The notes: generated from the sequence alone by a model not told the origin. A DNA stretch of 24,777 nucleotides from Planctomycetales bacterium (GCA_030642005.1 DAOWOP010000018.1:1-24777), one strand, 5' to 3'. Positions 8,601 through 15,899 are shown, numbered from the stretch's first letter. Made by a program: numbers and translations.

Positions 8601-11111
8601 TTACACATCGAGATTTTTGACTTCCAGTGCGTGGGTTTCGATGAATTCTCGACGGAGTTCGACGTTGCTGCCCATGAGGACGGAGAACATTCTTTCTGCC
8701 TCTTCCGCGTCTTCTGCCCGGACTCGCAGGAGCGTCCGCACCTCCGGGTCCATCGTGGTTTCCCACAACTGGATGGCGTTCATTTCGCCCAGGCCTTTGA
8801 AACGCCTGATTTCCATGCCCTTGGAGCCGAGTTCGCGCAAGGAGGCGGTTATGCCCGCGATGTTGTCCACCTCGACGGTGGCGTCTTCGCTGATGAGGGC
8901 GAACCTCGCCGGCGGCTTTTCGCCGGTAACTGACTCTTCGCGGGTGAGGAAATAATCGTCGATGTCCAGGCCTCGAGTGTCGAGTTTGGAGATGATCTTT
9001 TCGATGTCTTTGACTTCGTGGAGTTCCGCCTTTTTCTGGAGCCTGGGTCGGCCACTTGTCCCGTTACCGTTGCCGTTACCATTTCCGTTACCTGCCCCGT
9101 TGGGGTCGGATTCATCCTCGACGAGCGTATCGGTGTACTTGATGAGCACTTCGTCGTAGTCCTTCTGGCTGTGACAGAAAACGTCTTTCCCGTCGATGAC
9201 GAGCCAGTGCGTCGGTAGTTTCTTCTGTTCTCTGTTGTCCATCAGGCCGGCGAAGCTCAACCCTCGTCGTTCGAGGATGTGTATCTTCTCGGCCAGTTCG
9301 TCGAGGATTTCCACCAGTTCGCGGAGTTTTGCACCCTTCAGTTCGGCCTTTTTCTGTTCCCCGTTTTCGCTGCGGATTCGGAATGATGTCCCATCCAGAC
9401 CCAGGTTAATCAGCGTGTCCCGCATAGCGGATTCGTTGAGGACGTATTCCTTGTGTTTTTTTCGTGTTACGAGGTACAGCGGCGGCTGGGCGACGAATAT
9501 CCGTCCGTTGAGTATCAGCGGTTTCATGTGGCGGTAGAAGAACGTCAGCAGCAGCGTGCGTATGTGTGAGCCGTCAACGTCCGCATCCGTCATTATGATA
9601 ATTTTCCCGTATCGGCACTTGCTGACATCTACCTCATCGTTTCCGATGCCGCAGTCCAGTGCCGAGACCATGTATCTGATTTCGTTGAACGACAGTATTT
9701 TGTCGATGCGTGCTTTCTCGACGTTGAGGATTTTGCCCCTTAGCGGCAGGATTGCCTGTGTAGCCGAATCTCTTCCCTGTTTTGCAGGCCCGCCGGCTGA
9801 ATCACCCTCGACCAGGAACAGTTCGGTGCTGGCGACGTCTTTGCTTCGGCAGTCGGCGAGTTTTCCAGGCAGCGAGCCTCCGGCGAGGGCGCCTTTTCGT
9901 CGTGTAAGGTCACGCGCCTTTCTGGCAGCGTCGCGCGCCAGTTGCGCCTGGACGCCCTTGGTGATAATCCGCTTGGCTTCGCGGGGATGTTCCTCCAGCC
10001 AGATTCCGAGTTGTTCGTTGACCGTCTGCGTTACGAATGTCTCGACCTCGCTGTTTCCCAGTTTTGTCTTGGTTTGTCCTTCGAATTGCGGCTCGGCGAC
10101 TTTTACGGAGATAACGGCGGTCATTCCTTCCCGCAGGTCGTCACCGGAGGGCACCTTGTCTTTTTCTTTCAGCAGCCCGGCGTTTCGGGCGTAGGCATTG
10201 AGTGTTCTGGTCAGGGCCGACCGGAAGCCCGAAAGGTGCGTTCCGCCCTCGACGGTGTGGATATTGTTGGCGAATGTGAAGACGGTCTCGCTGTATCCGT
10301 CGTTGTACTGGAGCACCACTTCCAGTGCGAGCATGGTCTTTTCGTCTTCCCTTTTGATGACGATGGGGCGGTGCATCGAGTCTTTGCCCTCGTTGAGGTG
10401 TCCGACAAACGCCAGAAGGCCCTTGTTGAACTGGAAGACGTCTTCCTTCTCGTCGGTCTGGTCGATCAGTTTGATCTTCAGCCCTTCGTTCAGGTACGCC
10501 AGTTCGCGCAGACGGGTCAAGAGCACTTCGTAACGAAGTTTCCTGTCGGGGAAGATTTCCGAATCGGGCATGAAGGTAATCTGCGTTCCGGATTTCTTTC
10601 TCTTTCCAATTTGTTTGAGTTTCGCCTGCCTCTTGCCGCGCTGGAACTCCATGAAATAGACCTGCCCGTCACGGCAGACTTCAACTTCCATCCATTCGCT
10701 CAGCGCGTTGACCACCGACGCCCCGACGCCGTGCAGCCCGCCGGAGACCTTGTAAGAATCGTGGTCGAACTTTCCGCCGGCGTGCAGTTTGCACATGACC
10801 ACTTCGAGCGTGGAGATCTTCAGCGTCGGGTGAGGCCCGACGGGTATGCCGACGCCGTCGTCGATAACGGTGCAGGAGCCATCGGCGTTTATCCGAACGG
10901 TGATATTGCTGCACCTGCCGGCCATTGCCTCGTCAATGGCGTTATCGACGAGTTCCCAGACGAGGTGATGCAGCCCGCGCGGGGTAGTGTCGCCGATGTA
11001 CATTCCCGGACGCTTGCGAACAGCCTCAAGCCCTTCAAGAACCTTAATCTTGCTCTCGTCATAAACGGCTTTTTTTGCCCCGGTTTTCTTACCGGCCGAG
11101 TCCTTGGCCAC
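8601..11111 (-). CDS. gyrB: DNA gyrase subunit B
   Basis: GyrB is the ATPase subunit of DNA gyrase, which adds negative supercoils. The GHKL ATPase region shows RPGMYIGD, ELVDNAIDEA, DDGVGIPVG and GGLHGVGASVVNALS. The TOPRIM region shows LFLVEGDSAGG and MTDADVDGSHIRTLLLTFF. The C-terminal RRFKGLGEMN motif is present. At about 836 residues it is longer than the 640-residue Gram-positive form. The extra part lies between TOPRIM and the C-terminus and includes a Gly-Asn repeat (NGNGNGNGNG, encoded near 9064-9096) and a linker of about 100 residues. Residues after EGDSAGG are unusual: PAKQGRDSATQ where SAKQGRDR is common. GTG at 11111 is chosen because GGAGAA lies 6 nt upstream; the TTG at 11129 has no SD. 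ParE is less likely given the length and motifs. Confidence 0.93.
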   Translation of the reverse strand: MAKDSAGKKTGAKKAVYDESKIKVLEGLEAVRKRPGMYIGDTTPRGLHHLVWELVDNAIDEAMAGRCSNITVRINADGSCTVIDDGVGIPVGPHPTLKISTLEVVMCKLHAGGKFDHDSYKVSGGLHGVGASVVNALSEWMEVEVCRDGQVYFMEFQRGKRQAKLKQIGKRKKSGTQITFMPDSEIFPDRKLRYEVLLTRLRELAYLNEGLKIKLIDQTDEKEDVFQFNKGLLAFVGHLNEGKDSMHRPIVIKREDEKTMLALEVVLQYNDGYSETVFTFANNIHTVEGGTHLSGFRSALTRTLNAYARNAGLLKEKDKVPSGDDLREGMTAVISVKVAEPQFEGQTKTKLGNSEVETFVTQTVNEQLGIWLEEHPREAKRIITKGVQAQLARDAARKARDLTRRKGALAGGSLPGKLADCRSKDVASTELFLVEGDSAGGPAKQGRDSATQAILPLRGKILNVEKARIDKILSFNEIRYMVSALDCGIGNDEVDVSKCRYGKIIIMTDADVDGSHIRTLLLTFFYRHMKPLILNGRIFVAQPPLYLVTRKKHKEYVLNESAMRDTLINLGLDGTSFRIRSENGEQKKAELKGAKLRELVEILDELAEKIHILERRGLSFAGLMDNREQKKLPTHWLVIDGKDVFCHSQKDYDEVLIKYTDTLVEDESDPNGAGNGNGNGNGNGTSGRPRLQKKAELHEVKDIEKIISKLDTRGLDIDDYFLTREESVTGEKPPARFALISEDATVEVDNIAGITASLRELGSKGMEIRRFKGLGEMNAIQLWETTMDPEVRTLLRVRAEDAEEAERMFSVLMGSNVELRREFIETHALEVKNLDV

Positions 11112-11284
11112 TATGGATTCTCCTATCAAAATGAACCTTCCCTTCGCCTGATAATGGGTACATGTATTCTCGCAGATTCAGCCCGTTTTCGCCAGCGCAA
11201 ATGAACATTTCAGCGATGTTTTTCCCTGCCCGGCGACGGGGAACAAAGGATTCGGAATTAAGTGCTTCACACCCTTAATCCCCA

Positions 11285-11309
11285 AGGTGGTCACAAATTG
11301 TGACTACCT
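11285..11309. repeat. Imperfect palindrome, copy 1 of the GTCACAA hairpin
   Basis: AGGTGGTCACAA (11285-11296) faces TTGTGACTACCT (11298-11309) around one A, with one mismatch per arm. It is the most decayed of three related hairpins. Confidence 0.7.
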
Positions 11310-11346
11310 CTCAAGGCAAGATACGAACACTTGGTGTAAGTAACGC

Positions 11347-11373
11347 TTTGAGGTCACAAATTGTGACCTCAAA
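11347..11373. repeat. Perfect palindrome, copy 2 of the GTCACAA hairpin
   Basis: TTTGAGGTCACAA (11347-11359) and its exact inverse (11361-11373) surround one A. The intact ORF6N gene holds the third copy (11653-11679, arm TTTGAGGTCGCAA), where the palindrome encodes the segment LRSQFATSK. Base changes in one arm are matched in the other (CAC/GTG versus CGC/GCG), so the symmetry has been kept between copies. Confidence 0.8.
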
Positions 11374-11449
11374 AGGAAGCCGTGGTGACTGGTGACGGAA
11401 GATTCGGAATTAAGTGCTTCATACCCTTGACCTTTGGGAGGCTGTGTAA

Positions 11450-11719
11450 ATGCCGAATCGGCAAGCAATTATCCCCATAGGACGCATTGAGCAGGACATC
11501 CTGCTGCTTCGCGGGCAGAAAGTCATTCTCGACGCGGACCTGGCCCAACTTTACGGCGTTACCACCAGGAGACTTAACGAACAGGTCAAACGCAATATCG
11601 ACCGCTTCCCCGAAGATTTCATGTTCCAGCTGACGGATGGGGAGAGCGCCGCTTTGAGGTCGCAATTTGCGACCTCAAAGGGAGGTCGTGGCGACGGGCA
11701 ATGGAGGATTCGGAATTAA
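11450..11719 (+). CDS. Truncated ORF6N-domain protein
   Basis: This 89-residue protein matches the N-terminal ORF6N domain (KilA-N-like, DNA-binding, common in phages and mobile elements): RGQKVILDADLAQLYGV, then LNEQVKRNIDRFPEDFMFQL. Typical members continue with a GRRYLPYAFTEQG segment and reach about 150-200 residues. Here the reading frame ends just after RSQFATSKGG, in GATTCGGAATTAAG, which is REP-like repeat sequence. The repeat therefore supplies the last residues (RIRN) and the stop. A good SD (GGGAGG, 11436-11441) precedes the ATG, so a short protein may still be made. Function is probably lost, or reduced to DNA binding. Confidence 0.75.
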   Translation: MPNRQAIIPIGRIEQDILLLRGQKVILDADLAQLYGVTTRRLNEQVKRNIDRFPEDFMFQLTDGESAALRSQFATSKGGRGDGQWRIRN

Positions 11720-11754
11720 GTGCTCCGTCCCTCGTCCCTCCGTCCCTCGTCCCT
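11707..11754. repeat. REP-like element at the left border of module B
   Basis: GGAATTAAGTGCTCCGTCCC (11712-11731) is followed by a perfect 15-nt tandem repeat, CCGTCCCTCGTCCCT at 11725-11739 and 11740-11754. The same GGAATTAAGTGCTtC word occurs in direct orientation from 11254 and from 11406, and inverted at 15876-15895. The TTAA in it provides the stop codons of both convergent neighbours (TAA at 11717 on +, TAA at 11718 on -). The sequence resembles REP elements mobilised by RAYT transposases; none is encoded here. Confidence 0.75.
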
Positions 11755-12210
11755 GCTGGGCAGTTGCCCTCGAAAGTGTTCAACGCCACCCAAGTTATCC
11801 CATATCCGCATCACTTGCCCTTGCAGGTTAAAGTATATACGTATCTCCTCTCCCCCCTTGCCAATCCCAGTGCCAGGCTCCCTCAAGTAAAACAGTGTTG
11901 TCCCAATGCGCTTCCCACCGATCAGGAACGCCTCATGCAGTGGGTGCTCCTGAGTCGGGTGGCCTAACAGGTGGACTACCTCGCTCTTGTGCATTCCAAT
12001 ACTAATCTCACTCAAGGCCGAGGACCTGTGAGCCCACACAAGACGCTGTTGTGCGTTCTCTTCTGTCGCCGACCGATTCTGGTCTGGGTCATGGGAAGTA
12101 TCCACCGTACTCGTACAGACCAATCCGTCGATCAGGAACCATATGCTCGCAGAGAGCACCACCACAAAAATAAGTATCGCCGTGATTGGGATTAACGTCC
12201 TGCGCCGCAT
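11716..12210 (-). CDS. Membrane-anchored BamE/SmpA-like small protein (module B)
   Basis: This 164-residue protein has an N-terminal membrane segment (about 7-30) and a domain outside the cytoplasm. ISIGMHKSEVVHLLGHPT, followed later by EEIRIYFNLQGQVMRIWD, fits the BamE/SmpA/OmlA-type fold, in which a helix pair packs on a small sheet. It has no lipobox. Its last dozen residues (SRDEGRRDEGRST) are encoded by the REP-like tandem repeat, so the original C-terminus has been replaced by repeat sequence. ATG 12210 has GAGG 8 nt upstream; GTG 12213 is an alternative. It is the last gene of module B, 60 nt after the lipoprotein gene. It may be an accessory or inhibitor of the secreted protein; that is a guess from position. 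Confidence 0.65.
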   Translation of the reverse strand: MRRRTLIPITAILIFVVVLSASIWFLIDGLVCTSTVDTSHDPDQNRSATEENAQQRLVWAHRSSALSEISIGMHKSEVVHLLGHPTQEHPLHEAFLIGGKRIGTTLFYLREPGTGIGKGGEEIRIYFNLQGQVMRIWDNLGGVEHFRGQLPSRDEGRRDEGRST

Positions 12211-12270
12211 CACTACAACCTCGCAAGCACGCCGGCCTCACGCCATTCCACAGATTGGGCCGACAGATCG

Positions 12271-13440
12271 TTACCCGGAGTTATTCTTGAACATGCAGCA
12301 AGAGTCCATTGCCTCGAACTGAAACGTCTGACAGTTTAATCCCAGCAGGCTCCACCGAGCGCCCGCAGCAACTTTGGCCTGCGCGAATTTCCGGATGCAA
12401 TCCTTGATCTCACTCTCCTTGACGCATTTACAGGGCGTTCCCTTCTTCGTCCCGTACTTAAGCTTCGGCCTGTATACTCGGATGAAGAATATATACTGGT
12501 CCTCTCTGATCGCTGGGTTGAAGGACTCATCTGCTCGGTCGCCATGGCGTGGATCGCGAGTTGGCGTTCCACCGAAGGCCTTCTGGCCGTTCAAGTTGCC
12601 GACAGTTCCCTTGATGACGCTTGGATACGTGTCGTACCTGCTGCCGTACATGGACAAGGTCAGGCGGATGCGTGGCCACCACGACTCCTGCCCACTGATT
12701 TGCAGGCGGATCGGCGCAGCGCTCCAGGACCCGTGCGCTACCCGTGTGGAGATTCCCTTCAGTTGGCGGAGAGGGAGTAAGCTTCCATCCAGCAACCCAG
12801 GGGGAGCCTCAACGCCAGACAGGATGTTATCTATATTGCTCTCCGTGATGGTTCCATCACGTATTCCCTTAATGATGTGCTCGAATTCTCTGCTGGTCTC
12901 TATGAGCATTCGCCGATAAGCGTCCAAATAACGCCCATACGTTCGGTCGGGTGCAAACAATAGGAGCCATTGGCTGTCGTAAAGCGTTGCTTCGATCCCG
13001 ACATTTTTGCCACGAACCTCGACGCGAGCGAGATTGTCGGATTGGATAATCTTCGCTCCGCGCCCGGCTCGCCCATCAGGCCCTATCCATAAGAGAACAG
13101 CATCAAACATACGGTTGATTGTTTGGTACATGCCGTCGCGGAAATCATGAGCCTTTGCAGGTCCGTATCTCTCATGAAGCAATCGCTCAAGGACAGTTCC
13201 CTTCGCAACAAAATCATTGTGGGCAGACAGCATCGGCTCAGTTTCTTTCCGAAGTTGCGGCTCCATGCACTCCAGAATCGACGCATGGTCCCTCTCGAAC
13301 ACCGCTGCCTGATATGAGCGAAGGAGATCCTGCGGCGTAGCATTGCTTACCTTGACATGTGAAGAATCGGTTGTCCCACAGCCCGACAAGCTCATAAGGT
13401 AAGCGAAAGCCAAAGATAGTATTTGAATATGTCTCAGCAA
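12271..13440 (-). CDS. Large lipoprotein with Cys-rich NCxxF C-terminus (module B)
   Basis: This 389-residue protein starts with a lipoprotein signal (MLRHIQILSLAFAYLMSLSGC), a clear LSGC lipobox. TTG at 13440 is chosen because AGGGAG (13447-13452) lies 6 nt upstream and it yields a normal signal; the upstream GTG at 13482 adds a polar extension. Residues 25-75 (TPQDLLRSYQAAVFERDHAS) resemble a helical segment seen in planctomycete lipoproteins with a SnoaL/NTF2-like start; this is uncertain. The C-terminal 45 residues (CKCVKESEIKDCIRKFA, later GLNCQTFQFEAMDSCC, Asn369-Cys370) look like the Asn-Cys ending found in some RHS-associated papain-like C-terminal domains. The His partner was not found. 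It lies 46 nt after the RHS-core gene. It may be a second effector or an immunity protein. Confidence 0.68.
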   Translation of the reverse strand: MLRHIQILSLAFAYLMSLSGCGTTDSSHVKVSNATPQDLLRSYQAAVFERDHASILECMEPQLRKETEPMLSAHNDFVAKGTVLERLLHERYGPAKAHDFRDGMYQTINRMFDAVLLWIGPDGRAGRGAKIIQSDNLARVEVRGKNVGIEATLYDSQWLLLFAPDRTYGRYLDAYRRMLIETSREFEHIIKGIRDGTITESNIDNILSGVEAPPGLLDGSLLPLRQLKGISTRVAHGSWSAAPIRLQISGQESWWPRIRLTLSMYGSRYDTYPSVIKGTVGNLNGQKAFGGTPTRDPRHGDRADESFNPAIREDQYIFFIRVYRPKLKYGTKKGTPCKCVKESEIKDCIRKFAQAKVAAGARWSLLGLNCQTFQFEAMDSCCMFKNNSG

Positions 13441-13486
13441 TACACGCTCCCTAGGGAAACGAAAGCACCCTGTTAAGTTCACGAAG

Positions 13487-14407
13487 CTACCATTGCTCGG
13501 TAAACTTGATCCAGCCTCGCGTCTTTACCCTGTCGCGGAGTACCTCACATTGATAGGAGAAACCAGCCTCTTCTGAAATCCCCTTTACTACGCGAGCATC
13601 CTTCACAATGCTGAAATGATCCTTGAATATGTTGATGTTCAAGACGCCCTTCACTTTGGTGGTGATAATCTGCTTGTAATGCATCATTGACGTGTGGAAC
13701 CCCAAGGCATTCACTCTGGCTGCTCTCAGATTCTTCTTGCCCAGAATCTGGTCGACCAATCCAAAGAACACGGGGGACACTCTGCGCCGTCCGTAGCCAG
13801 GCACATCCACGAAAACTGGTCGAAATGTCCCAGCGACAATCTCATTGGAGATCGCCGACGCGCCCGAGCTATGTCCAATGGCAACAAACTGCTCTAGACT
13901 GCACGGATTCTTCTTTCTTCGGGCCACGAATGCCTTATAATCGGCGCGGAGCAAAGGATCATAGTCTCCAGTCAATTTCTTTTTAGCGTGGTTAATGATC
14001 TTCAACTTGACCTTCGATCCTGGCCACCATCGCGCAAGGCGAGTTTCAATCTCCATCTGTGTCGCATTCCGCAATGAATTCATACTCGCTTCAGATTGAC
14101 CTGCTCCAGACAGTACGACCAGGACCTGTCCTGTGGGATCGATCCCTGTGATGGGATTGCTCCGCACGTATTGGTATAGATTCATTCCATCCGCATACTG
14201 ATTGTTACCGGTTGGATCGCGTGGGATGAATCCGCCGATCGGCGCGGTACCGCCAACGCCAACACGCGCTGGGCTACCCGTGCCCGGTCCCGGATCGCGA
14301 CTGATGAATCGGCCCATGGTGGGATGGTAGTAGGCCGATGCATCGGCGGTTAAAACGGCGATAACGGCGAGGCCAACCAGGACGGCAATCAGACGTGTGT
14401 GCTTCAT
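13487..14407 (-). CDS. Small secreted RHS-core protein with serine hydrolase-like C-terminus (module B)
   Basis: This 306-residue protein has a signal peptide (1-25, cleavage after DASA). The mature protein begins at once with a full RHS-associated core: YYHPTMGRFISRDPG (26-40), then YADGMNLYQYVRSNPITGID (71-90). In giant RHS proteins this core marks the border between repeat shell and toxin; here no shell is present. The C-terminal domain begins VLVVLSGAGQS and has a nucleophile elbow, AIGHSSGAS (GxSxG, Ser180). Asp201 (FVDVPG) and His264 (KDHFSIV) could complete a catalytic triad, as in lipases and other alpha/beta hydrolases. ATG 14407 has AAAGGGA about 7 nt upstream and opens the signal peptide; an upstream TTG at 14458 has no support. 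It follows the transglutaminase-like gene by 69 nt. Confidence 0.75.
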   Translation of the reverse strand: MKHTRLIAVLVGLAVIAVLTADASAYYHPTMGRFISRDPGPGTGSPARVGVGGTAPIGGFIPRDPTGNNQYADGMNLYQYVRSNPITGIDPTGQVLVVLSGAGQSEASMNSLRNATQMEIETRLARWWPGSKVKLKIINHAKKKLTGDYDPLLRADYKAFVARRKKNPCSLEQFVAIGHSSGASAISNEIVAGTFRPVFVDVPGYGRRRVSPVFFGLVDQILGKKNLRAARVNALGFHTSMMHYKQIITTKVKGVLNINIFKDHFSIVKDARVVKGISEEAGFSYQCEVLRDRVKTRGWIKFTEQW

Positions 14408-14476
14408 TGCTATATCCCTTTCATCTGTTATTCTCGATTCGCGTATCTCTTTAGTCAAACCTTTTTTCGGAAAAAA

Positions 14477-15784
14477 CTATCTTCGTGGCTGTCCGGGTAT
14501 CGGCGGCGGCCTATATGGTTGCGGAATGTCGAGCGGCGGTAAATGTGGCACATGCGGCTGATGTACACCAGCGGGAAGCCCGGTCGGCAATCCCGACCCC
14601 GGCGTTCCGCCTGCCTGCTTGCGCAGCCACTCGCGCCGTGCGGCCAATTGTTGCTGGGCGACAATCCATTCTGCATCGGCAAGGGGATCCCTTCGTTTCT
14701 TGAGCAGGCGGGCCAGCGCGGGCGTAGCCGGGCGATACCCGCTCCGCATCGCTGCCTCAAGGAACCAATGTCGATAGGACGGTCGGGTGGTATCGTAACG
14801 ATAAGCGTTCTCGAAGCACCGGGCAGCGAATGCAAGTTTTCCGTTGTCGCGACCGCAGTGGCCTCGGGCAGCGAGGAACTCGGCGAACTCTTCGGTCGGC
14901 GTGAGTGAAATGAGGTAGCGGCCCACGCGGACTTCGTGGTCGGCCACCTTGAACGGCCAGGTTTTGTAGTAGTCGTCCTCGAAACTGCTGAAACCGTCGC
15001 CCGATCCCTCGATGTTGAACCGCTCGCGCCAGGCTGGATTGGGATGGTCCTTGCCGTCCCAGCGGGCGAAGACGTGCCCCTTGGTGATCACCAGTTTGAG
15101 CGGGTAGCCGAGCCGACGCCCGACTGCAACGTACATCACCGGCATCGATGCGCAGGTCCCGCCGGGTGTGTCAGCGGTGGTTTGGCCCGGGGCTGGGATC
15201 ATGCCGTGGATAAAGGCGACGCGGGAATCGTTGAAGGCGAAGTTATGCGCGGCGGTCATGTCGTACTTGACGCCGAGATCGCCCTGAAGAACCTGCAAGA
15301 GCATCTCGGCCCGTAGAAACGCTTCGCTGTGCCGATAATGTTCGGCGTAGCGGGGGTCGGCCACGCGGTAAAGGTGGCGGTCGGTCTCGGTCTTTACCCG
15401 CACAGCCCACTGGTCCAGCGTGGCCAGAGCATGGTCGATGTTCAGATTCTCCGCGCCCGGCAGGCCGGTGGCGCACAGCAGGTTCATCTCGGCGATGTCC
15501 ACGTCGGCGAGTCGCTCGGCGGGCATGGCCAACAAGTCGTCGAGGCTCTTGGCCTTGCGCGTAACCTTGGGCGTATGCGTGAAGGTGTTGGTGTAAGCGC
15601 CCGGCGTGGTGACAGTGATGGGTTTGTCGTTCGAGAAGAATACGAGGTAAGCAACGAGGCCGAGGGCTGCGACCAGGATGACGGGCAGGGCGATGTTCAG
15701 AACCCTCTTGACCTTGCTTAGATTGGCCGGCTCTTGCGACTGCTTTGGCGCTCGCGATTTCCGCTTTCTGCTCTTACGGCTCAT
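14477..15784 (-). CDS. Membrane-anchored SirB1/transglutaminase-like protein (module B)
   Basis: This 435-residue paralogue of the module A protein (434 residues) has a basic start (MSRKSRKRKSRAPKQ), one membrane helix (about 30-50) and the same extracytoplasmic order. GTCASMPV holds Cys211, KGHVFARW holds His237 and FNIEG holds Asn257. The GRRLGYP segment after the Cys helix also matches module A (GRRLGWP). A helical TPR-like part follows. The tail (VHQPHVPHLPPLD, then IPQPYRPPPIPG) keeps the His/Pro/Gln-rich character, though such tails usually drift quickly. ATG 15784 has a GGGGTGAT sequence 6 nt upstream. It heads module B and has its own promoter. Activity and substrate are unknown; cross-linking or processing of the neighbouring secreted protein is an idea drawn from conserved pairing. 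Confidence 0.72.
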   Translation of the reverse strand: MSRKSRKRKSRAPKQSQEPANLSKVKRVLNIALPVILVAALGLVAYLVFFSNDKPITVTTPGAYTNTFTHTPKVTRKAKSLDDLLAMPAERLADVDIAEMNLLCATGLPGAENLNIDHALATLDQWAVRVKTETDRHLYRVADPRYAEHYRHSEAFLRAEMLLQVLQGDLGVKYDMTAAHNFAFNDSRVAFIHGMIPAPGQTTADTPGGTCASMPVMYVAVGRRLGYPLKLVITKGHVFARWDGKDHPNPAWRERFNIEGSGDGFSSFEDDYYKTWPFKVADHEVRVGRYLISLTPTEEFAEFLAARGHCGRDNGKLAFAARCFENAYRYDTTRPSYRHWFLEAAMRSGYRPATPALARLLKKRRDPLADAEWIVAQQQLAARREWLRKQAGGTPGSGLPTGLPAGVHQPHVPHLPPLDIPQPYRPPPIPGQPRR

Positions 15785-15798
15785 TAATCACCCCAGAC

Positions 15799-15828
15799 AG
15801 TATTGTCCCGTTCTCATCCCGCTGTCAA
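15799..15828 (-). promoter_or_regulatory. Promoter of module B
   Basis: On the minus strand, TTGACA (15823-15828) and AATACT (15799-15804) are separated by 18 nt, ending 14 nt before the ATG at 15784. The promoter lies inside the inverted REP-like border, so it would travel with the module. Confidence 0.55.
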
Positions 15829-15875
15829 TGGGGCACTGAAATTTTTTCTTGGGCGGCAAGTTCTGCCGGAATTAA

Positions 15876-15899
15876 GGGAACGGAGCACTTAATTGCTCC
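15876..15899. repeat. REP-like element at the right border of module B
   Basis: GGGAACGGAGCACTTAATT (15876-15894) is the inverse of the border at 11712-11731 with one extra A. It also forms a hairpin, GGAGCA (15882-15887) with TGCTCC (15894-15899). A further AATTAAGGGAACGG lies directly upstream, so the site may be a double insertion. The gap 15785-15958 also holds the module B promoter; no cobalamin riboswitch was recognised before the adenosyltransferase gene. Confidence 0.7.

Larger units (their letters stand above)
11233..11415 (+). pseudogene. Decayed copies of the ORF6N gene 3' end
   Basis: Two fragments repeat the end of the ORF6N gene that follows. Reading 11233-11262 gives GDGEQRIRN then stop, matching the intact ending GDGQWRIRN. 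Reading from 11345 gives ALRSQIVTSKGSRGDW then a stop, and shortly after KIRN and a second stop; this matches ALRSQFATSKGGRGD. An upstream piece at about 11285-11325 reads SQIVTTSQGKIRT, another likely fragment of the family. Each copy runs into the same GGAATTAAGTGCT sequence. The gap 11112-11449 therefore holds repeat debris rather than a gene; the gyrB promoter must also lie here but was not resolved. Confidence 0.6.

Noticed and set aside
9942..11204. Long plus-strand open frame (420 codons) opposite gyrB
   Set aside because: Antisense to conserved GyrB motifs, with no recognisable domain.
11233..11754. CRISPR array from the repeated GGAATTAAGTGCT words
   Set aside because: Three copies at uneven spacing (152 and 306 nt), with ORF6N-derived sequence in between, not spacers.
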